This document shows positions 39,037 through 40,981 of a stretch of DNA of 40,981 bases, piece by piece. The number at the start of each line of letters is the position of its first letter. Within the stretch, counting starts at the first letter, position 1. A model generated the notes under the pieces. It was given only the letters and a program-made list of their open reading frames with translations. It was not told the DNA's origin and did no database searches. Origin of the DNA: Streptomyces sp. ISL-12. GTDB taxonomy: Bacteria; Actinomycetota; Actinomycetes; Streptomycetales; Streptomycetaceae. The stretch is from NCBI RefSeq assembly GCF_018614415.1, contig NZ_JAGGOO010000066.1, forward strand, positions 1 through 40,981, in the 5' to 3' direction. A program made the position numbers and the translations under genes.

Positions 39037-40002
39037 ATGTTCGCTGTCTACGCCGCCCGGATCGACCGTGATCAGCCGCTGAGTGGTCTGGAGTTGGGAG
39101 AGCGTCCCGCTCCCGAGGCCCGGCCCGGCTGGAGTGTCGTCGATGTCAGGGCCGCCTCACTCAACCATCACGACCTGTGGTCCCTGCGGGGCGTCGGTCT
39201 CGCGGAGGACCGGCTGCCGATGATCCTGGGGTGCGATGCCGCCGGGGTCGACGAGGACGGCAACGAGGTCGTGCTGCATTCCGTCATCGGCCAGAGCGGG
39301 TACGGGGTCGGGGTGAGGGAGCCCCGGTCCATTCTGACCGAGCGTTATCAGGGGACGTTCGCGGAGAGGGTCGCCGTACCGACCTGGAATCTGCTGCCGA
39401 AGCCCAAGGAGTTGTCGTTCGCGGAGGCGGCCTGTCTGCCGACGGCGTGGCTGACGGCGTACCGGATGCTGTTCACGAACGCCGGGGTGCGGCCCGGGGA
39501 TTCGGTGTTGGTGCAGGGGGCCGGGGGTGGTGTTGCCACGGCTGCGATCGTGTTGGGGAAGGCGGCCGGGCTGCGGGTGTTCGCGACCAGCCGGGACGAG
39601 GCCAAGCGGAAGCGGGCGGTGGAGCTGGGGGCCGTGGAGGCCGTCGAGCCGGGGGCGCGGCTGCCGCAGCGGGTCGACGCTGTGATCGAGACGGTGGGGG
39701 CCGCCACCTGGTCGCACTCGGTCAAGTCGTTGCGGCCCGGTGGGACGCTGGTCATTTCCGGTGCCACGAGTGGTGACCGTCCCTCGCACGCCGAGTTGAC
39801 GCGGATCTTCTTCCTGGAGCTGAAGGTCGTGGGGTCCACGATGGGGACCAAGGACGAGCTGGAGGATCTGCTGGCGTTCTGCGCGGCCACCGGGGTGCGT
39901 CCCGTGATCGACGAGGTGCTGCCTCTGGAACGGGCGCGTGAGGGGTTCGCTCGGATGGAGTCGGGGGAGCTCTTCGGGAAGATCGTGTTGGGGCGTGGGT
40001 GA
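39037..40002 (+). CDS. Zinc-type alcohol dehydrogenase-like (MDR) oxidoreductase
   Basis: The 321-aa MDR protein has the N-terminal GroES-like fold (VRAASLNHHDLWSLRGVGLA, MILGCDAAGVDEDGNEVVLH), a TAWLTAYRMLFTNAGVRPGD segment and a cofactor-binding VQGAGGGVATAAIVLGKAAG that suits NADPH as in quinone reductases. The catalytic and structural zinc cysteines are largely missing, so it probably acts as a zinc-independent quinone oxidoreductase-type enzyme. ATG 39037 is preferred from motif position. It is transcribed alone, between two terminators. Confidence 0.9.
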   Translation: MFAVYAARIDRDQPLSGLELGERPAPEARPGWSVVDVRAASLNHHDLWSLRGVGLAEDRLPMILGCDAAGVDEDGNEVVLHSVIGQSGYGVGVREPRSILTERYQGTFAERVAVPTWNLLPKPKELSFAEAACLPTAWLTAYRMLFTNAGVRPGDSVLVQGAGGGVATAAIVLGKAAGLRVFATSRDEAKRKRAVELGAVEAVEPGARLPQRVDAVIETVGAATWSHSVKSLRPGGTLVISGATSGDRPSHAELTRIFFLELKVVGSTMGTKDELEDLLAFCAATGVRPVIDEVLPLERAREGFARMESGELFGKIVLGRG

Positions 40003-40020
40003 CGCCTCGGTCGGTTGGTG

Positions 40021-40060
40021 GCGGGTTCGGGAGCGGGTGAGCTGCCGGGCCCGCTTTTTT
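40021..40060 (+). terminator. Intrinsic terminator of the oxidoreductase gene
   Basis: gcgggttcgg and ccgggcccgc pair over 10 bp (two G-U pairs), loop 14 nt, directly followed by six T residues. Confidence 0.85.
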
Positions 40061-40082
40061 GGGGGTGAGGTGTCAATCAGGG

Positions 40083-40614
40083 GTGACGGCGGTCGAGTGC
40101 GCGTCGGGGGATGTGGGGGCTGAGCATCTCGTGCTGGCGCTGCTGGAGCGCGAGGGGAGCCGCGCCTCGTTCGCGCTGGGTGCGCTCGGGGTGAACGGTG
40201 AGCGCAAGGAGTCGGTGCGGCGGGCGCTGGGGGAGGCGCGCCGGCGTGCCGGGTTGTCGCAGGCCGAGACCGACGCGCTGGCCGGGCTCGGGATCGACGT
40301 CATGGAGATCGTCGCCCGGGTGGAGGAGGCGCACGGTGCCGGGGCGATGTCCGGTGACCGGCGCGGCAGGGGCGGCGGCCGGTGGTCGGGGCGGGGGCGG
40401 TTCGGGGAAGGACGCCGAGGAGGTGCTGGAGAAGGCGCTGCGGGTGGCTGTCGCGCGGCGGGACCGGCACATCGGGGATGAGCACATTCTGCCCGCCCTG
40501 GTTTTGCGGCCCGGTGTGTCCGCCGAGGTGCTCGCCGACCACGGGGTGACCCATGGGGCGCTGGTCCGTGTGCTGGGGGATGGAGCGGGGGAAGGGGAGG
40601 CTCGGGCGGGGTGA
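40083..40614 (+). pseudogene. Clp N-terminal-domain protein split by a frameshift
   Basis: Two consecutive frames together read as one Clp-N (ClpA/C substrate-recruitment) protein. The first, from GTG 40083, gives VGAEHLVLALLEREGSRASF and GLSQAETDALAGLGIDVMEI. The second, one frame over and ending at 40614, gives EEVLEKALRVAVARRDRHIG and DEHILPALVLRPGVSAEVLA, the second half-repeat of the domain. The switch falls at about 40370-40410 in a G-rich stretch (gggcgggggcgg). Either the gene is broken, or one base is miscounted in the sequence, or frameshifting occurs. The protein would lack any ATPase domain. Confidence 0.6.
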
Positions 40615-40685
40615 GGGGTCTCCCCTTCCGTGCGGGTCCAGGGCCGGGGCCCGGGCCGGGGCCGGCCCCGGGGTCTCCCCTTCCG
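40615..40685. repeat. 16-bp direct repeats around a GC palindrome
   Basis: ggggtctccccttccg occurs at 40615-40630 and 40670-40685, flanking ggccggggcccgggccgggg-type sequence able to fold strongly. It lies between converging genes and may help terminate transcription. Confidence 0.6.
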
Positions 40686-40704
40686 CGCTGGGCCGGGGTC
40701 GGAG

Positions 40705-40981
40705 TCAGGGTTGCGGGGCGCGGAGCAGGGCGCCGATGTGGGCCGCGGCTGTCGAGAGGTGGCGGCGGGCGTCGCGGAGCTGGTCCGTCGTGATGCCGTG
40801 GTCCCGGGCCGCGTCGCGGATGTCGTCCCGGAAGCGGTCCAGCAGGCGGTCCAGGTCGCGGGCCGGGTCGCCGGTGGAGTCGGTGGCCGTTTCGTGGGCC
40901 CAGGAGGGTTCGTAGGCGGCGGGGAAGTCCTCCGGGGTGGACGAGTAGTCCGGAGGGGTCTGGTGCGGGTGGGGGGTGGGG
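40705..40981 (-). CDS. Hypothetical protein, C-terminal part only
   Basis: An open minus-strand frame enters from beyond the right edge and ends at TGA 40705-40707. The visible 91 residues start Pro/His-rich (HPHQTPPDYSSTPEDFPAAY) and end in a charged helical region (DPARDLDRFRDDIRDAARDH, GITTDQLRDARRHLSTAAAH). Third codon positions are overwhelmingly G or C, supporting real coding. No family recognised. Confidence 0.7.
   Translation of the reverse strand, partial: PTPHPHQTPPDYSSTPEDFPAAYEPSWAHETATDSTGDPARDLDRLLDRFRDDIRDAARDHGITTDQLRDARRHLSTAAAHIGALLRAPQP

Overview
The window is high-GC actinobacterial DNA and almost certainly Streptomyces. The signs are GTG/TTG starts with GGAGG-type ribosome binding sites, strongly GC-rich third codon positions, a nickel superoxide dismutase pair (sodN/sodX), a SigB-type sigma factor with its anti-sigma partner, and a Family 2B encapsulin beside a polyprenyl transferase. 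Gene content and order in both flanks resemble, from memory, the sigH to sodN to malic enzyme neighbourhood of S. coelicolor.

Left chromosomal flank (1-9008): end of a small membrane protein gene; sigH with its overlapping upstream anti-sigma gene; a UBP zinc-finger protein; a Na+/H+ antiporter; a D-cysteine desulfhydrase/ACC deaminase-like PLP enzyme; a PGRP-type amidase; the encapsulin shell and its polyprenyl transferase cargo; and the displaced 3' untranslated region of sodN, ending in a perfect 16-bp hairpin.

Mobile element (9009-31563, about 22.6 kb): a tyrosine-integrase element inserted in the last codons of sodN and bounded by a 19-bp direct repeat. Its backbone lies at the right end: integrase, XRE-family regulator, excisionase-like protein, DUF3631 ATPase with an iteron-like repeat array, MobC-like protein and MOB relaxase, with an inverted-repeat-rich oriT candidate before mobC. 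No FtsK/TraB pump or T4SS is present, so it looks like an integrative mobilizable element. The cargo has three parts. (a) A CHAT-protease-like protein is beside attL. (b) A Nudix / HTH-TPR regulator pair diverges from an unknown protein, a phosphotransferase-fold protein with altered catalytic residues, a SAM methyltransferase and a HAD protein. (c) A leftward operon encodes a kleisin-like protein, two small winged-helix-like proteins, an SMC-like ATPase, a eukaryotic-type Ser/Thr kinase and an unknown protein. Part (c) resembles MukBEF/MksBEF/Wadjet condensins but lacks the Toprim nuclease JetD and carries a kinase instead. It is my main candidate for an undescribed defence system.

Right chromosomal flank (31545-40981): intact sodN, divergent sodX, a CGNR-type regulator overlapping the sodX 3' end, a methyltransferase, a three-gene polar amino acid ABC transporter, malic enzyme, a zinc-type alcohol dehydrogenase-like oxidoreductase probably made from a leaderless mRNA, a frameshifted Clp-N-domain gene and the end of a hypothetical gene.

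A second main point is that insertion at the sodN stop codon keeps the protein intact but moves the native sodN 3' UTR 22.5 kb away. In S. coelicolor that 3' UTR is the source of the s-SodF small RNA, which represses the iron SOD gene sodF. The element may therefore break a known nickel/iron SOD regulatory switch.
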